Shown: positions 54,422-63,626 of the stretch, in pieces | Numbering within the stretch: the stretch's first letter is position 1 | Layout of the letters: each line of letters begins with the position of its first letter | DNA from: Methylocystis suflitae | Lineage (GTDB): Bacteria > Pseudomonadota > Alphaproteobacteria > Rhizobiales > Beijerinckiaceae | Reading direction: 5' to 3' | Assembly: GCF_024448135.1 (NCBI RefSeq) | Contig: NZ_JAMRYX010000091.1 | Span: forward strand, 1-64,000 | Length of the DNA stretch: 64,000 bases | Notes under the pieces: model-generated | Database searches by the model: none | The model's input: the letters and a program-made list of their open reading frames with translations, nothing else | Told to the model about the DNA's origin: nothing | Program-made: the position numbers and the translations under genes

Positions 54422-54560
54422 AGTTCGTCTTCTCCGAGCAGGCTTGGGCCGATTATTTCTATAGGCAGACACAGGATAAAAAGACTCCCGAACGCATCAA
54501 TACGCTCATCAACTCGAAGACGGCGCCTTGCTGATTGCTCAGTGTCGCTATCATTATTGA
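54418..54560 (+). pseudogene. yoeB: Internally deleted YoeB/Txe toxin gene
   Basis: The frame from ATG 54418 reads MKFVFSEQAWADYFYRQTQD, closely matching the YoeB N-terminus, and continues KKTPERINTLINS. It then shifts frame and stops. In another frame the following bases encode EDGALLIAQCRYHY with stop at 54558-54560, the typical YoeB C-terminus. About 110 bases of the middle are therefore missing, including the catalytic region around Glu46 and Arg65 in the E. coli protein. The gene is dead. No YefM antitoxin is next to it. Confidence 0.8.
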
Positions 54561-54564
54561 CGTC

Positions 54565-55467
54565 TTACTCCCTTGCCAGCGCGATCATCACCGCGCCGAT
54601 CAGCATCACCGCCGCGCCAAGCAGCCGGCCGCTCGACTCCTCCTTCAGCACACGTCCGCTCGCGACCACGGTAAAGAGCGCCGACAATCGCTTGATGGCG
54701 ATCACGTAAGGCGTGAACAGCACGGTGAGCGCCCACATCTGCAAAGTATTGCCGAAGGCCATCGCCGAACCCGCGCCGATGGCGTAACGCAAATCGAACG
54801 CGCTTGGCGCGGCGCGCCGCGCGGCAAGCCAGTAGAGCAGGGCGCAGAGCGAGATGACGATCGTCACCGCCGCGATCCAGATGAGCGGCGTCGACGCCCT
54901 GACGCCGAGCTTGTCGATGTTGGCGGTGACGCTCCAGATCAATGCGGTGCCGATCATCATCCGCGCGCCTTTGTCGCGCACGAAGACATGGAAGTTGAAG
55001 CGGCGCCCATTTGCCCGGTCTGCGTCGAGCAAGCCGACGCCCAGCACGGTAAACAGCACGCCGAAGACGCCCATTGGCGGGGCATGCTCGCCGGTCATGA
55101 TCGGCGAGGTGAACAGCATCAGCACGGGCGTGAGCAGAACGAGCGGCGCCACCAGCGACGCGTCGGACAGTCGAAAGGCGCGGATGTACAGCACATAGGC
55201 GACGACATTTAGCGCGCCTGACCAGGTCAGCAGAGTCCAGAAACCAGGCGTCGTCAGCGATGCGAGCGTTTCGCGCGGCGCACTGAGCAGGCCCGGATAG
55301 TAAATGAGGCAAGCAAGGCTCAGCAGGACAGCGCCCGCGCACCATTGCGCGGCGAGAATGGCGCGATCGTCGGCCGTTCGCGTCGCGGCCTTTGTGCCGA
55401 GATCGGTGACGGATTGGCAAATGGCGGTGACGAGGGAGGCGAAGAGAGCAAGAAGCGCGATGTCCAT
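54565..55467 (-). CDS. EamA/DMT-family membrane transporter
   Basis: 300 residues with about ten membrane helices. Two EamA halves are visible, residues 1-140 (LLALFASLVTAICQSVTDLG, ALNVVAYVLYIRAFRLSDAS) and 155-300 (MIGTALIWSVTANIDKLGVR, FTPYVIAIKRLSALFTVVAS, LLGAAVMLIGAVMIALARE). Members export or import amino acids, nucleosides or other metabolites; the substrate is unknown. Its stop lies five bases from the yoeB remnant. Confidence 0.85.
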   Translation of the reverse strand: MDIALLALFASLVTAICQSVTDLGTKAATRTADDRAILAAQWCAGAVLLSLACLIYYPGLLSAPRETLASLTTPGFWTLLTWSGALNVVAYVLYIRAFRLSDASLVAPLVLLTPVLMLFTSPIMTGEHAPPMGVFGVLFTVLGVGLLDADRANGRRFNFHVFVRDKGARMMIGTALIWSVTANIDKLGVRASTPLIWIAAVTIVISLCALLYWLAARRAAPSAFDLRYAIGAGSAMAFGNTLQMWALTVLFTPYVIAIKRLSALFTVVASGRVLKEESSGRLLGAAVMLIGAVMIALARE

Positions 55468-55534
55468 GGCGCGCTATAGCGCATGATCAGCGAGAGTGGG
55501 AGTTGGCTTTGCCTGAGATATCGAGCGCGCGGCA

Positions 55535-55559
55535 AACCCTCTCCCGACGGGAGAGGGTT
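55535..55559. repeat. Short palindromic repeat (CCCTCTCCCG family)
   Basis: AACCCTCTCCCG and CGGGAGAGGGTT form a perfect 12-bp inverted repeat with one base between the arms. It sits between the EamA gene start and the methyltransferase gene end and belongs to the family at 19775-19800 and 57760-57872. Confidence 0.75.
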
Positions 55560-55594
55560 GCGCGCCTCGTCTTGAAAGAGAAGCGCGCGTCGCC

Positions 55595-56341
55595 TCAGGC
55601 GCCGGGCTTCGCCGCGGTCACCAGCGTGTCCACGCCGTCGCGGAATTCGACCGCGACCGGCGCGAAGCCCGCAGCGCGCAACTGCTCCATAGCAGGCTCG
55701 AAATACATGATGTGCTGGGGCGATTCGTCGCTCAAGAGGTGCAGGATCCAGTCTTCGAGCAGATCGAGTCGGTTCATCTTCGTGAATATCTTGAACCAAT
55801 CCCGCACCACGGCTTGCGTATCGGCCAGATGCGCCGCCAGGTCGTCCATCGCGTAGCGGTCGCCGTTGACGAAAATTCCGCCCGGCTTCAGGACACGGAA
55901 AATTTCCGAAACGACGGCCTGACGGTAGTCCTCAGGAAAATTATGGATCGCGTAATTCGAAATGACGACATCCATGCGCGCATCCGGCAGCGTGCGGAGC
56001 GCCGTCAGCGCATCGGCTTCGATAAATTTGACGCGGCCCGCCAAGGCGTAATCGGCAAGATTGGTTCGCGCCTGATTCAGCATTTCGCCGGCGCTGTCGA
56101 TCGCGGTGAGCCTGAGGTCGTCCCGCGCCGAGAGCGCCGCCAGCGTGCTGATCCCCGTTCCGCAGCCGATCTCGAAGCCATCGATCGGCCCTGCGTCGGA
56201 ACGCCACTCCGCGACCCGGTCGCCGATCTTTTTGGCGAGCGTGGCGGCGTTTGGACACATCAGCCGCAGCACGTCATATTCAGCCGCAATGGGCCCAGTG
56301 AAAGGATTCTCTTGAAGCGCGGACATGCGGCTTTTTTTCAT
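55595..56341 (-). CDS. Class I SAM-dependent methyltransferase
   Basis: 248 residues. The SAM-binding motif I is FEIGCGTGISTLAALSARDD near residue 56, followed by the acidic AIDSAGEMLNQAR and motif IV-like DVVISNYAIHNFPEDYRQAV near 125, then EIFRVLKPGGIFVNGDRYAM. This is a UbiE/Methyltransf_11-type fold with unknown acceptor. Start ATG 56341 or 56326 is uncertain. Confidence 0.85.
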   Translation of the reverse strand: MKKSRMSALQENPFTGPIAAEYDVLRLMCPNAATLAKKIGDRVAEWRSDAGPIDGFEIGCGTGISTLAALSARDDLRLTAIDSAGEMLNQARTNLADYALAGRVKFIEADALTALRTLPDARMDVVISNYAIHNFPEDYRQAVVSEIFRVLKPGGIFVNGDRYAMDDLAAHLADTQAVVRDWFKIFTKMNRLDLLEDWILHLLSDESPQHIMYFEPAMEQLRAAGFAPVAVEFRDGVDTLVTAAKPGA

Positions 56342-56420
56342 ATCGCGAGAGGCCTCGCAAGGGCGGCTTTTCTTGCCGGGGCCGCCATGTTAGCGAAACT
56401 CCAGATCCGTTGAGAAAGCT

Positions 56421-57725
56421 ATGACGCAGGCATTACGCAGCGAGCCGCAGGCAGGCGGCGCAGACGCGACGCTGAGCGACTCATTTGTCGCGCTCGGGCG
56501 CGCCGCGCGCGCTGCGGCGCGGGCGGCGGCGCTCGCCTCCACCGACGCCAAGAACAATGCGCTGCGCGAAGCCGCCGGCGAAATTCGCCGCCAGAGCAAC
56601 GCCATACTCGCCGCCAATGCGCTCGACGTCGCTGACGCCAAGGCGCGCGGAACGGCGGCGTCCTTTCTCGATCGGCTGACGCTCGATCCCGCCCGCGTCG
56701 AGGCGATCGCCCGTGGACTGGAGGAGATCGCCGATCTCCCGGATCCTGTCGGCCGCATTCTGGCGAGTTTCGATCGCCCGAACGGCCTGAAGATCGAGCG
56801 CGTCTCGACGCCGCTCGGCGTCATCGGCGTGATTTACGAAAGCCGGCCCAATGTCACCGCCGACGCTGGCGCTCTGTGTCTCAAGGCCGGCAACGCCGTG
56901 ATCCTGCGCGGCGGCTCTGAGAGCCTGCGCTCCTCGGCCGCCATCCACGCCTGCCTTGTCGCGGGGCTGAAGGCCGCGGGGCTTCCAGAAGCGGCGATCT
57001 CGCTTGTCGCGACCGCGGACCGCGCCGCCGTCGGCGCGATGCTGGCGGGCCTCGACGGCAATATCGACGTGATCGTGCCGCGCGGCGGCAAGAGTCTGGT
57101 CGCCCGCGTGCAGCATGAGGCGCGCGTGCCGGTTTTTGCGCATCTTGAAGGCATCGTGCATGTCTTCGTGCATAGGGACGCCGATCTCGAAATGGCGAAA
57201 CGCGTGTTGCTGAACGCCAAGATGCGGCGCACTGGCATTTGCGGCGCGGCGGAGACGCTGCTCGTCGACAAGGCCTGCGCCGCGACCCACCTTCAGCCGC
57301 TCGTCTCGATGCTGATCGATACAGGCTGTGAAGTGCGCGGCGACGCCGCAACACAAGCCGCGGACGCGCGCGTGAAGCCGGCGAGCGAAGACGACTGGCG
57401 CGCTGAATATCTCGACGCGATCATCGCGGCGCGGGTCGTCGACGGGCTAGCGGGCGCGATTGATCATATTGAGACCTATGGCTCGCATCACACCGATTGC
57501 ATCATCACGCGCGACGTGGAAGCGGCGCAGCGCTTCATGAACGAGGTTGATTCCGCGATCGTGCTGCACAACGCCTCGACGCAATTCGCCGACGGCGGCG
57601 AATTCGGCTTTGGCGCCGAGATCGGCATCGCCACGGGCCGCATGCATGCGCGCGGACCCGTCGGCGTCGAGCAGCTGACCTCGTTCAAATATCGCGTCTA
57701 CGGCGACGGTCAGGTGCGGGGGTGA
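56421..57725 (+). CDS. proA: Gamma-glutamyl phosphate reductase ProA
   Basis: 434 residues. The catalytic Cys lies in [20 protein letters not shown] near residue 274, and other family blocks are [20 protein letters not shown] near 134 and [20 protein letters not shown] near 355. It reduces gamma-glutamyl phosphate with NADPH in proline synthesis. The usual order proB-proA-nadD is partly kept: nadD follows, but proB is not immediately upstream. Confidence 0.96.
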   Translation: MTQALRSEPQAGGADATLSDSFVALGRAARAAARAAALASTDAKNNALREAAGEIRRQSNAILAANALDVADAKARGTAASFLDRLTLDPARVEAIARGLEEIADLPDPVGRILASFDRPNGLKIERVSTPLGVIGVIYESRPNVTADAGALCLKAGNAVILRGGSESLRSSAAIHACLVAGLKAAGLPEAAISLVATADRAAVGAMLAGLDGNIDVIVPRGGKSLVARVQHEARVPVFAHLEGIVHVFVHRDADLEMAKRVLLNAKMRRTGICGAAETLLVDKACAATHLQPLVSMLIDTGCEVRGDAATQAADARVKPASEDDWRAEYLDAIIAARVVDGLAGAIDHIETYGSHHTDCIITRDVEAAQRFMNEVDSAIVLHNASTQFADGGEFGFGAEIGIATGRMHARGPVGVEQLTSFKYRVYGDGQVRG

Positions 57726-57759
57726 GTGGTCTCTTGGGTGGCGCGCTGCGCGAGCCCTT

Positions 57760-57872
57760 GAAGCGTCCCTTCTTCCGCTTGCGGGAGAAGGCGCCGCGCG
57801 AAGGCGCGACGGATGAGGGCCCTCACTCGGCTCGACTTCCTCGAGTCACCCGATCCCGCAAGCGGGAGAGGG
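57760..57872. repeat. Composite palindromic repeat between proA and nadD
   Basis: Contains CTTCTTCCGCTTGCGGGAGA with a GCGCC/GGCGC core, GATGAGGGCCCTCACTC, and CCCGCAAGCGGGAGAGGGA at its right end. Several overlapping hairpins can form. The last unit supplies the purine-rich GAGAGGGA just before the nadD ATG, so the repeat appears to provide the ribosome site of that gene. Confidence 0.7.
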
Positions 57873-57873
57873 A

Positions 57874-58473
57874 ATGATCCCCCGTCTCCCGCCCAACGCT
57901 CCCGGCATGCGCATTGGCCTTTTCGGCGGCTCGTTCGATCCGCCGCATGAAGGCCATGCGCTCGTTTCGCGCGTCGCGCTGACGCGGCTAAAACTCGATC
58001 GGCTGTGGTGGGTTGTCTCGCCCGGCAATCCGCTTAAGGACGCGCGCCAACTGCCGTCAATCGAAGCGCGAATAGCGGCGGCGAAAAAGATCCTGCGCGA
58101 TCCACGGGTCGCCTTCACCGGATTCGAGGCTGAGATCGGCGCACGCTACACTTGCGACACGCTCGAATTCCTGCACGCGCATTGTCCGGGCGTGCGCTTC
58201 GTCTGGATTATGGGCGCGGATAATCTTTTGCAGTTCCATCGCTGGCGACGATGGAAAGAGATTGCGCAAAGCATGCCCATCGCCGTCATCGACCGGCCGG
58301 GCGCGACGCTCAAAGCCGCCAACGCCAAGGCGGCGGTCTATTTCAAGAGCGCGAGGATTCCCGAGAGCGAGGCCGGTAGGCTCGCCGTGACGCCACCGCC
58401 GGCGATCGTCTACCTGCACGGGCCGAGACTCGAGCGTTCGTCGACCGAACTGCGCGCCGGGACGCGTTCATGA
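57874..58473 (+). CDS. nadD: Nicotinate-nucleotide adenylyltransferase NadD
   Basis: 199 residues. The nucleotidyltransferase signature is GLFGGSFDPPHEGHALVSRV with the HxGH motif near residue 27, and the C-terminal SSTELR corresponds to ISSTxIR. VWIMGADNLLQFHRW near residue 110 is typical. It makes NaAD in NAD synthesis. Start ATG 57874 has GAGAGGGA upstream; ATG 57907 (MRIGLFGG) is an alternative. rsfS, which usually follows, is absent here. Confidence 0.95.
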   Translation: MIPRLPPNAPGMRIGLFGGSFDPPHEGHALVSRVALTRLKLDRLWWVVSPGNPLKDARQLPSIEARIAAAKKILRDPRVAFTGFEAEIGARYTCDTLEFLHAHCPGVRFVWIMGADNLLQFHRWRRWKEIAQSMPIAVIDRPGATLKAANAKAAVYFKSARIPESEAGRLAVTPPPAIVYLHGPRLERSSTELRAGTRS

Positions 58474-58534
58474 ACGCGCTCCGGTTTGGTGAGGTGCGCT
58501 GAATCCGCGTCGGCTTTGGCGGAAAATGCTTTGG

Positions 58535-58867
58535 CTATTTGCGCTCGAAGAGCGGCAATATCCAGCGCTTATAGGCCCAGAAGCTCAGAGGAATGCCGAC
58601 GAAGATCGCGACCCACATCAGAGCCGAATTGTCCGTGCCGTGCTCGTAGAAGCCGCCACCTTCGGTCACGGACTGCGTATAGGGATTGCGCACAAAGAGC
58701 GTAATCGCGAATGAGCCGATGACGATCAGCGCCGTGGCGATGTAGAGGCTGCGCGGAATTACGAACTTCGGCAGCTGCGGCTGCGCCGGCGCCTCTTCAG
58801 GCCTGGGCGGCGGGGTTTCCTGTGGCTTATTCTGAGGCTTGCCCTCGTCGTGGGGTTCTTCGGTCAT
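58535..58867 (-). CDS. Small membrane protein with Pro-rich N-terminus
   Basis: 110 residues from ATG 58867 with GGGAGAG upstream; the longer frame is not supported. The N-terminal 45 residues are polar and Pro-rich (KPQNKPQETPPPRPEEAPAQ). Two membrane helices follow, near residues 50-70 (SLYIATALIVIGSFAITLFV) and 85-102 (ALMWVAIFVGIPLSFWAYK). No known family. It lies 48 bases downstream of rimO on the same strand. Confidence 0.65.
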   Translation of the reverse strand: MTEEPHDEGKPQNKPQETPPPRPEEAPAQPQLPKFVIPRSLYIATALIVIGSFAITLFVRNPYTQSVTEGGGFYEHGTDNSALMWVAIFVGIPLSFWAYKRWILPLFERK

Positions 58868-58915
58868 GGGGCTTCTCTCCCGATATTTTGTGCTTGGCCC
58901 CAATATAGGGCTGCT

Positions 58916-60265
58916 TTAGGTCGCCGCGCCATAGACGTCATAGGCCTCCGCGCGTTCGATTTTCGCCGTGACGATGTCGCCCGCGCGCAGCGGGCGCCGC
59001 GATGCGACAAAGGCCGCGCCGTCAATCTGCGGCGCGTCGGCCTTGGTGCGGCCCTTGGCGAGCGCGCCCGATGGTCCGCCGCCCGGTTCGTCAATGATGA
59101 CTGAAAGGCGCTTGCCGATCTTGCGTTTCATCAGCCGCGCGCTGATCGCGTGCTGTTTCTCCATAAAGCGCCGCCAGCGCGTCTCCTTCACGTCGTCCGG
59201 GACGGCGGGTAGGCCAAGCGCCTCGGCCGGCGCGCCGGCGACAGGCTCATATTTGAAGGCGCCGGCGCGGTCGATCTCAGCCTCCTCCAGCCAATCGAGA
59301 AGATAATCGAAATCCGCGTCGGTCTCGCCCGGGAAGCCGACGATGAACGTCGATCGCAGCGCGAGGTCTGGACACGCCTCGCGCCAGGCACGAATGCGCG
59401 CCAGGGTCTTTTCATCATTCGCGGGGCGCTTCATGGCCTTCAGCACGTTCGGCGCGGCATGCTGAAAAGGAATGTCGAGATAGGGAAGGATTTTCCCCTG
59501 GGCCATCAATGGCATCACCTCGTCGACATGGGGATAGGGATAGACGTAGTGCAGGCGGACCCAAAGGCCGAGATCGCCAAGTTCGCGCGCCAGATCGAGA
59601 AAGCGCGCGCGCACGCTACGGTCGCCGAACATGCTCTCGGCGTAGCGAATGTCGCGGCCGTAGGCGCTCGTGTCCTGCGAAATGACGAGCAGTTCCTTGA
59701 CGCCTGCGCGCGCGAGCTTTTCCGCTTCGCGCAGCACATCGGCCGCCGGCCGCGAGACGAGCGGCCCGCGCAAATGCGGGATGATGCAGAAGGAGCAGCT
59801 GTTGTCGCAGCCTTCCGAGATTTTCAAATAGGCGTAGTGGCGCGGCGTGAGCTTCACGCCTTGTTCGGGGAGAAGATCGACAAACGGATCATGCGCGGGC
59901 GCAGCGGCGCGATGTACGGCGTCGACGACGCTCTCATATTGCTGCGGGCCGGTGATCGCCAGCACTTGCGGGAAGCGCGCCGTAATCGCTTCGGGTTCGG
60001 CGCCCATGCAGCCGGTGACAATTACCTTGCCGTTTTCGTTCAGCGCAGCGCCAATCGCTTCGAGCGACTCCGCCTTGGCGCTATCGAGGAAGCCGCATGT
60101 GTTGACGATGACGACGTCGGCCCCGGCGTGGGTGCGCGAGAGCTCGTAACCTTCGGCCCGCAGCCGCGTGACGATGCGTTCGCTGTCGACGAGGGCCTTC
60201 GGACAGCCAAGCGAGACGAAGGAGACGCGCGGGGCGGCGCTCAGCGGCCTCTGTTGATCCTGCAT
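58916..60265 (-). CDS. rimO: Ribosomal protein uS12 methylthiotransferase RimO
   Basis: 449 residues from ATG 60265, preceded by AAGGGG; the in-frame ATG at 60280 has no ribosome site. The N-terminal UPF0004 domain has [17 protein letters not shown] and [18 protein letters not shown]; the radical SAM motif is [20 protein letters not shown] near residue 145; a C-terminal TRAM domain ([20 protein letters not shown]) closes the protein. Two iron-sulfur clusters are expected. It methylthiolates the conserved Asp of ribosomal protein S12. Confidence 0.96.
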   Translation of the reverse strand: MQDQQRPLSAAPRVSFVSLGCPKALVDSERIVTRLRAEGYELSRTHAGADVVIVNTCGFLDSAKAESLEAIGAALNENGKVIVTGCMGAEPEAITARFPQVLAITGPQQYESVVDAVHRAAAPAHDPFVDLLPEQGVKLTPRHYAYLKISEGCDNSCSFCIIPHLRGPLVSRPAADVLREAEKLARAGVKELLVISQDTSAYGRDIRYAESMFGDRSVRARFLDLARELGDLGLWVRLHYVYPYPHVDEVMPLMAQGKILPYLDIPFQHAAPNVLKAMKRPANDEKTLARIRAWREACPDLALRSTFIVGFPGETDADFDYLLDWLEEAEIDRAGAFKYEPVAGAPAEALGLPAVPDDVKETRWRRFMEKQHAISARLMKRKIGKRLSVIIDEPGGGPSGALAKGRTKADAPQIDGAAFVASRRPLRAGDIVTAKIERAEAYDVYGAAT

Positions 60266-60313
60266 GGCGCCCCTTGCCATGCGGCGGCGGACTTTGCAAT
60301 CGCGGGCTCAGCG

Positions 60314-60379
60314 TTACGCGGTCAGCGCGCCAATGAGAGCGAAGAGCGCGATGGCGGCAAAGATGATAGCGTGGACCAT
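60314..60379 (-). CDS. Possible 21-residue single-helix membrane peptide
   Basis: ATG 60379 has CGGAG about seven bases upstream and opens MVHAIIFAAIALFALIGALT followed by Ala and stop. The peptide is one hydrophobic helix, a form common among bacterial small membrane proteins. It lies in a 350-bp gap between rimO and fabH. The ribosome site and composition support it, but such a short frame could arise by chance. Confidence 0.4.
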   Translation of the reverse strand: MVHAIIFAAIALFALIGALTA

Positions 60380-60614
60380 AAACCAACTCCGACGAGCCCC
60401 GAGCTTGTCTAGTTGCGCGCACTTTAAGAAAGAATTGAGGCCCGTGTTCTGGGAGATGTTTCTGCGCTGGCGCAAAAAAGCCAATAAGTCAGCGACGATG
60501 AGGGCCTTTGCCGGAGCTCAAAAATAAAAATTTGCGCTCGGCCTGAGCCGCTCTTAATGAATAGCGCCTCGCTACGAGCTTCAGCCACGCCGTCTCAGAA
60601 GGAAGCGCCACGTC

Positions 60615-61598
60615 TTGACGAATTCGATAGTTCTTGGAACTGGGTCTTATGCGCCGCAGCGCGTCATCTCCAATGCCGACCTCGAGAAAATCGTCAAGAC
60701 GAACAATGAGTGGATCGTCAGCCGCACCGGCATCAAAGAGCGCCGAGTGGCCGCAGAGCATGAGGCCACATCGGATCTGGCCGCGGCCGCAGGGCGCGAG
60801 GCGCTGCAGTTCGCTGGCGTAAAGCCGGACGACGTCGACATGATCGTCGTGTGCACGGTGACAGGCGACACGCCGACGCCGTCCTGCGCGTCGTTTGTTC
60901 AGGCGCAGCTCGGCGCGAAGAACGCCTTCGCTTTCGACGTCGGCGCGGCCTGCGCCGGTTCTCTTTACGGGCTGTCCATCGCCGACCAGTTCATCAGAAG
61001 CGGCAAGGTGAAGCGCGCGCTGGTGATTGGCGCCGAGACTCTCAGCCGCTTCGTCGATTGGACCAATCGCGAGACATGCGTGCTGTTCGGCGACGCCGCT
61101 GGCGCGATTTTGCTCGGCGCCAGCGAAGAAGAAGGGCGCGGCCTGCTCGCCGCGAGCCTGCGGACGGACGGTTCAATGACGGGGATTCTCGGCATCTATG
61201 GCGGCGGCAGCCGTCGCCCGCCATCTGCCGAAATGCTTGAAGAAAAGGCCGGAAAAATCAAGATGCGCGGGCGCGAGGTCTATAAGGTGGCGACGCGCCT
61301 GTTGCCTGAAGTGGTCGGCGACACGCTTGAAGCCGCCGGTCTGACCGCCGCCGACGTCAATCACGTGATCGCCCACCAAGCGAATAAGCGCATCATCGAA
61401 TCCGCGATGCAGAATCTCGGCGTTCCCTTCGAGAAATGCTGGATCAACATTGACCGCTACGGCAATACGTCGAGCGCCTCGATGCCGATCACGCTCGATG
61501 AGGCGAATCGCGCCGGAAAGCTGAAAAAGGGCGACGTTATCGCCATGATGGCGATCGGCGCGGGAATGACCTGGGGCGGCGCAGTGCTGCGCTGGTAG
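60615..61598 (+). CDS. fabH: Beta-ketoacyl-ACP synthase III (FabH)
   Basis: 327 residues from TTG 60615; AAGGA lies about ten bases upstream. The catalytic triad is visible: Cys113 in FDVGAACAGSLYGLS, His in VIAHQANKRIIESAMQ near residue 254 and Asn in DRYGNTSSASMP near 284. The enzyme starts fatty acid synthesis by condensing acetyl-CoA with malonyl-ACP. It usually sits in a plsX-fabH operon; here it stands alone, so it might be a second copy. Confidence 0.93.
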   Translation: MTNSIVLGTGSYAPQRVISNADLEKIVKTNNEWIVSRTGIKERRVAAEHEATSDLAAAAGREALQFAGVKPDDVDMIVVCTVTGDTPTPSCASFVQAQLGAKNAFAFDVGAACAGSLYGLSIADQFIRSGKVKRALVIGAETLSRFVDWTNRETCVLFGDAAGAILLGASEEEGRGLLAASLRTDGSMTGILGIYGGGSRRPPSAEMLEEKAGKIKMRGREVYKVATRLLPEVVGDTLEAAGLTAADVNHVIAHQANKRIIESAMQNLGVPFEKCWINIDRYGNTSSASMPITLDEANRAGKLKKGDVIAMMAIGAGMTWGGAVLRW

Positions 61599-61728
61599 GC
61601 TTTCCTTCGCGGCCGTCCAACTCCAAATTTCGCTGACGCCAAACAGGCCAGCTTGACGCGGGCTTTTTCGCCTTGCCCCATCAATCTACTCATGCTAGCG
61701 TTTTTATAGACTACTGGAGGGCGTCACC

Positions 61729-62766
61729 ATGAGCGAGAGATTGCAGAAGAGTCTGGGTCTGGGAATTTTAGGGGGCTTGGTTGCGCTCACGATGCTGGCG
61801 AGCGCGCATTCTCAAGCGGGCCAGACGTTCCTGAACGTCTCCTATGACCCGACGCGCGAGCTCTACAAGGCGATCAACCCCGCCTTCGCAGCGGACTGGA
61901 AAGCCCGGACCGGCGAAACCATCGAAATTCAGGCATCGCATGGCGGCTCGGGCGCGCAGGCGCGCGCGGTGATCGAGGGGCTGAACGCCGATGTCGTGAC
62001 GCTGGCGCTCGCCGCCGACATCGACGCGATCGCCAGCAAGAGCGGCAAAATTCCGGTCGATTGGCAAAAGCGCCGACCGAATAACTCGTCGCCCTATACG
62101 TCGACGATCGTGTTTCTCGTCCGCAAGGGCAATCCGAAAGCCGTCAAGGATTGGGACGATCTGGCCAAGCCCGGCGTGGCGGTGATCACGCCCAACCCCA
62201 AAACCTCCGGCGGCGCGCGCTGGAATTATCTTGCGGCCTGGGGCTATGGGCTGAAGAAGTTCGGCGGCGATGAAGCCAAGACCAAAGATTTCGTGAAGGC
62301 GATCTACAGGAACGCGCCGGTCATGGACACGGGCGCCCGAGGCTCGACGATCACTTTCGCCCAGCGCGGCATCGGCGACGTGCTCCTTGCATGGGAGAAC
62401 GAAGCCTTTCTTGCGCTGAAGGAATTTGGCGCTGACAAGTTCGAGATCGTGACGCCGCCGCAGTCCATTCTAGCCGAGCCGCCGGTCGCCGTCGTTGACG
62501 CCAACGCTGACGCCAAAGGCAACAGGCAGCTCGCCGAAAGCTATCTCGACTTCCTCTATTCGCCGCCGGCGCAGGCGATCATCGCACGCAATTTCTATCG
62601 TCCCGTTCATCCCGAATATGCGGCGAAGGACGACGTAAAGAAATTCGCCAAGATCGATTTCATCACCGTCGATAAAACGTTCGGCGGCTGGGCGGCGGCG
62701 CAAAAGAAACATTTCGCCGACGGCGGCATTTTCGACGACATCCAGAAACAAGAGCTGACAAGGTGA
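61729..62766 (+). CDS. sbp: Sulfate ABC transporter substrate-binding protein
   Basis: 345 residues from ATG 61729 with GGAGG eight bases upstream. A signal peptide ([20 protein letters not shown]) precedes the binding protein, with [18 protein letters not shown] near residue 37, [19 protein letters not shown] near 66 and [20 protein letters not shown] near 145, all typical of Sbp/CysP. It captures sulfate or thiosulfate in the periplasm. The stop overlaps cysT by four bases. Confidence 0.95.
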   Translation: MSERLQKSLGLGILGGLVALTMLASAHSQAGQTFLNVSYDPTRELYKAINPAFAADWKARTGETIEIQASHGGSGAQARAVIEGLNADVVTLALAADIDAIASKSGKIPVDWQKRRPNNSSPYTSTIVFLVRKGNPKAVKDWDDLAKPGVAVITPNPKTSGGARWNYLAAWGYGLKKFGGDEAKTKDFVKAIYRNAPVMDTGARGSTITFAQRGIGDVLLAWENEAFLALKEFGADKFEIVTPPQSILAEPPVAVVDANADAKGNRQLAESYLDFLYSPPAQAIIARNFYRPVHPEYAAKDDVKKFAKIDFITVDKTFGGWAAAQKKHFADGGIFDDIQKQELTR

Positions 62767-63626
62767 CCTCCCCGAGCCTTGTCGGCAAAAACGCTCGGCG
62801 CTTCACGGCGCCGAGCGTCATTCCAGGCTTCGGCCTGACCTTCGGCTATACGCTGATCTATCTTGGCGTGATCGTCCTCTTTCCGCTCGCCACGCTCATC
62901 TGGCAGTCATCGGGACTGGGACTTTCCGGCCTCTATGCGATCGCCTCGGAGCCGCGCGTCGCCGCTTCGCTGCGTACGACATTCTTCATTTCCTTCGCGG
63001 CCGCGGTCGTCGACCTGTTCTTTGGCCTCATCGTCGCCTGGGTGCTCACGCGATACGATTTTCCCGGCCGTCGGCTGCTCGACGCATTCGTCGATCTGCC
63101 CTTCGCGTTGCCGACGGCCGTCGCCGGCATTTCGCTTGCGGCGCTCTATTCGCCAAACGGATGGTTCGGCGCGCCGCTCGCCGATTACGATATCAAGATC
63201 GCCTTCACCCGCTGGGGCATTCTGGTCGCGCTCATCTTCATTGGCTTGCCCTTCGTTGTGCGCACGGTGCAGCCGATTATTTCGGAACTCGAAGTGGAGT
63301 TGGAGGAGGCTTCCGCCACTCTTGGCGCGGGTCGGCTGCAAACCGTCATCCGTGTGATGCTGCCGCCTTTGGCGCCGGCGCTGCTTACCGGCTTCGCGCT
63401 CGCCTTCGCCAGAGCCATTGGGGAATATGGATCCGTGATCTTCATCGCCGGCAATATCGCATATGTCTCTGAGATCGCGCCGCTGCTCATCGTCGTGAAG
63501 CTTGAACAATATGATGTCCCCGGCGCGACCGGAATCGCGACGATCATGCTGGCGATTTCCTTCGCCGCGCTGCTTCTCATCAATCTGGTCCAGGCTTGGA
63601 GCCGCAGGAGATTTGGCCATGTCTGA
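62763..63626 (+). CDS. cysT: Sulfate ABC transporter permease CysT
   Basis: 287 residues from GTG 62763, overlapping the sbp stop. About six membrane helices, with the permease loop [20 protein letters not shown] near residue 182 and [20 protein letters not shown] near 213. The N-terminus ([20 protein letters not shown]) is typical of CysT/CysU. The 3' end overlaps cysW by eight bases, so sbp-cysT-cysW is a coupled operon. Confidence 0.95.
   Translation: MTSPSLVGKNARRFTAPSVIPGFGLTFGYTLIYLGVIVLFPLATLIWQSSGLGLSGLYAIASEPRVAASLRTTFFISFAAAVVDLFFGLIVAWVLTRYDFPGRRLLDAFVDLPFALPTAVAGISLAALYSPNGWFGAPLADYDIKIAFTRWGILVALIFIGLPFVVRTVQPIISELEVELEEASATLGAGRLQTVIRVMLPPLAPALLTGFALAFARAIGEYGSVIFIAGNIAYVSEIAPLLIVVKLEQYDVPGATGIATIMLAISFAALLLINLVQAWSRRRFGHV

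Noticed and set aside
60444-60527. 27-codon frame starting GTG 60444 in the rimO-fabH gap
   Set aside because: The ribosome site is too close and the product (rich in Lys and Arg) has no support. Left out for lack of evidence.
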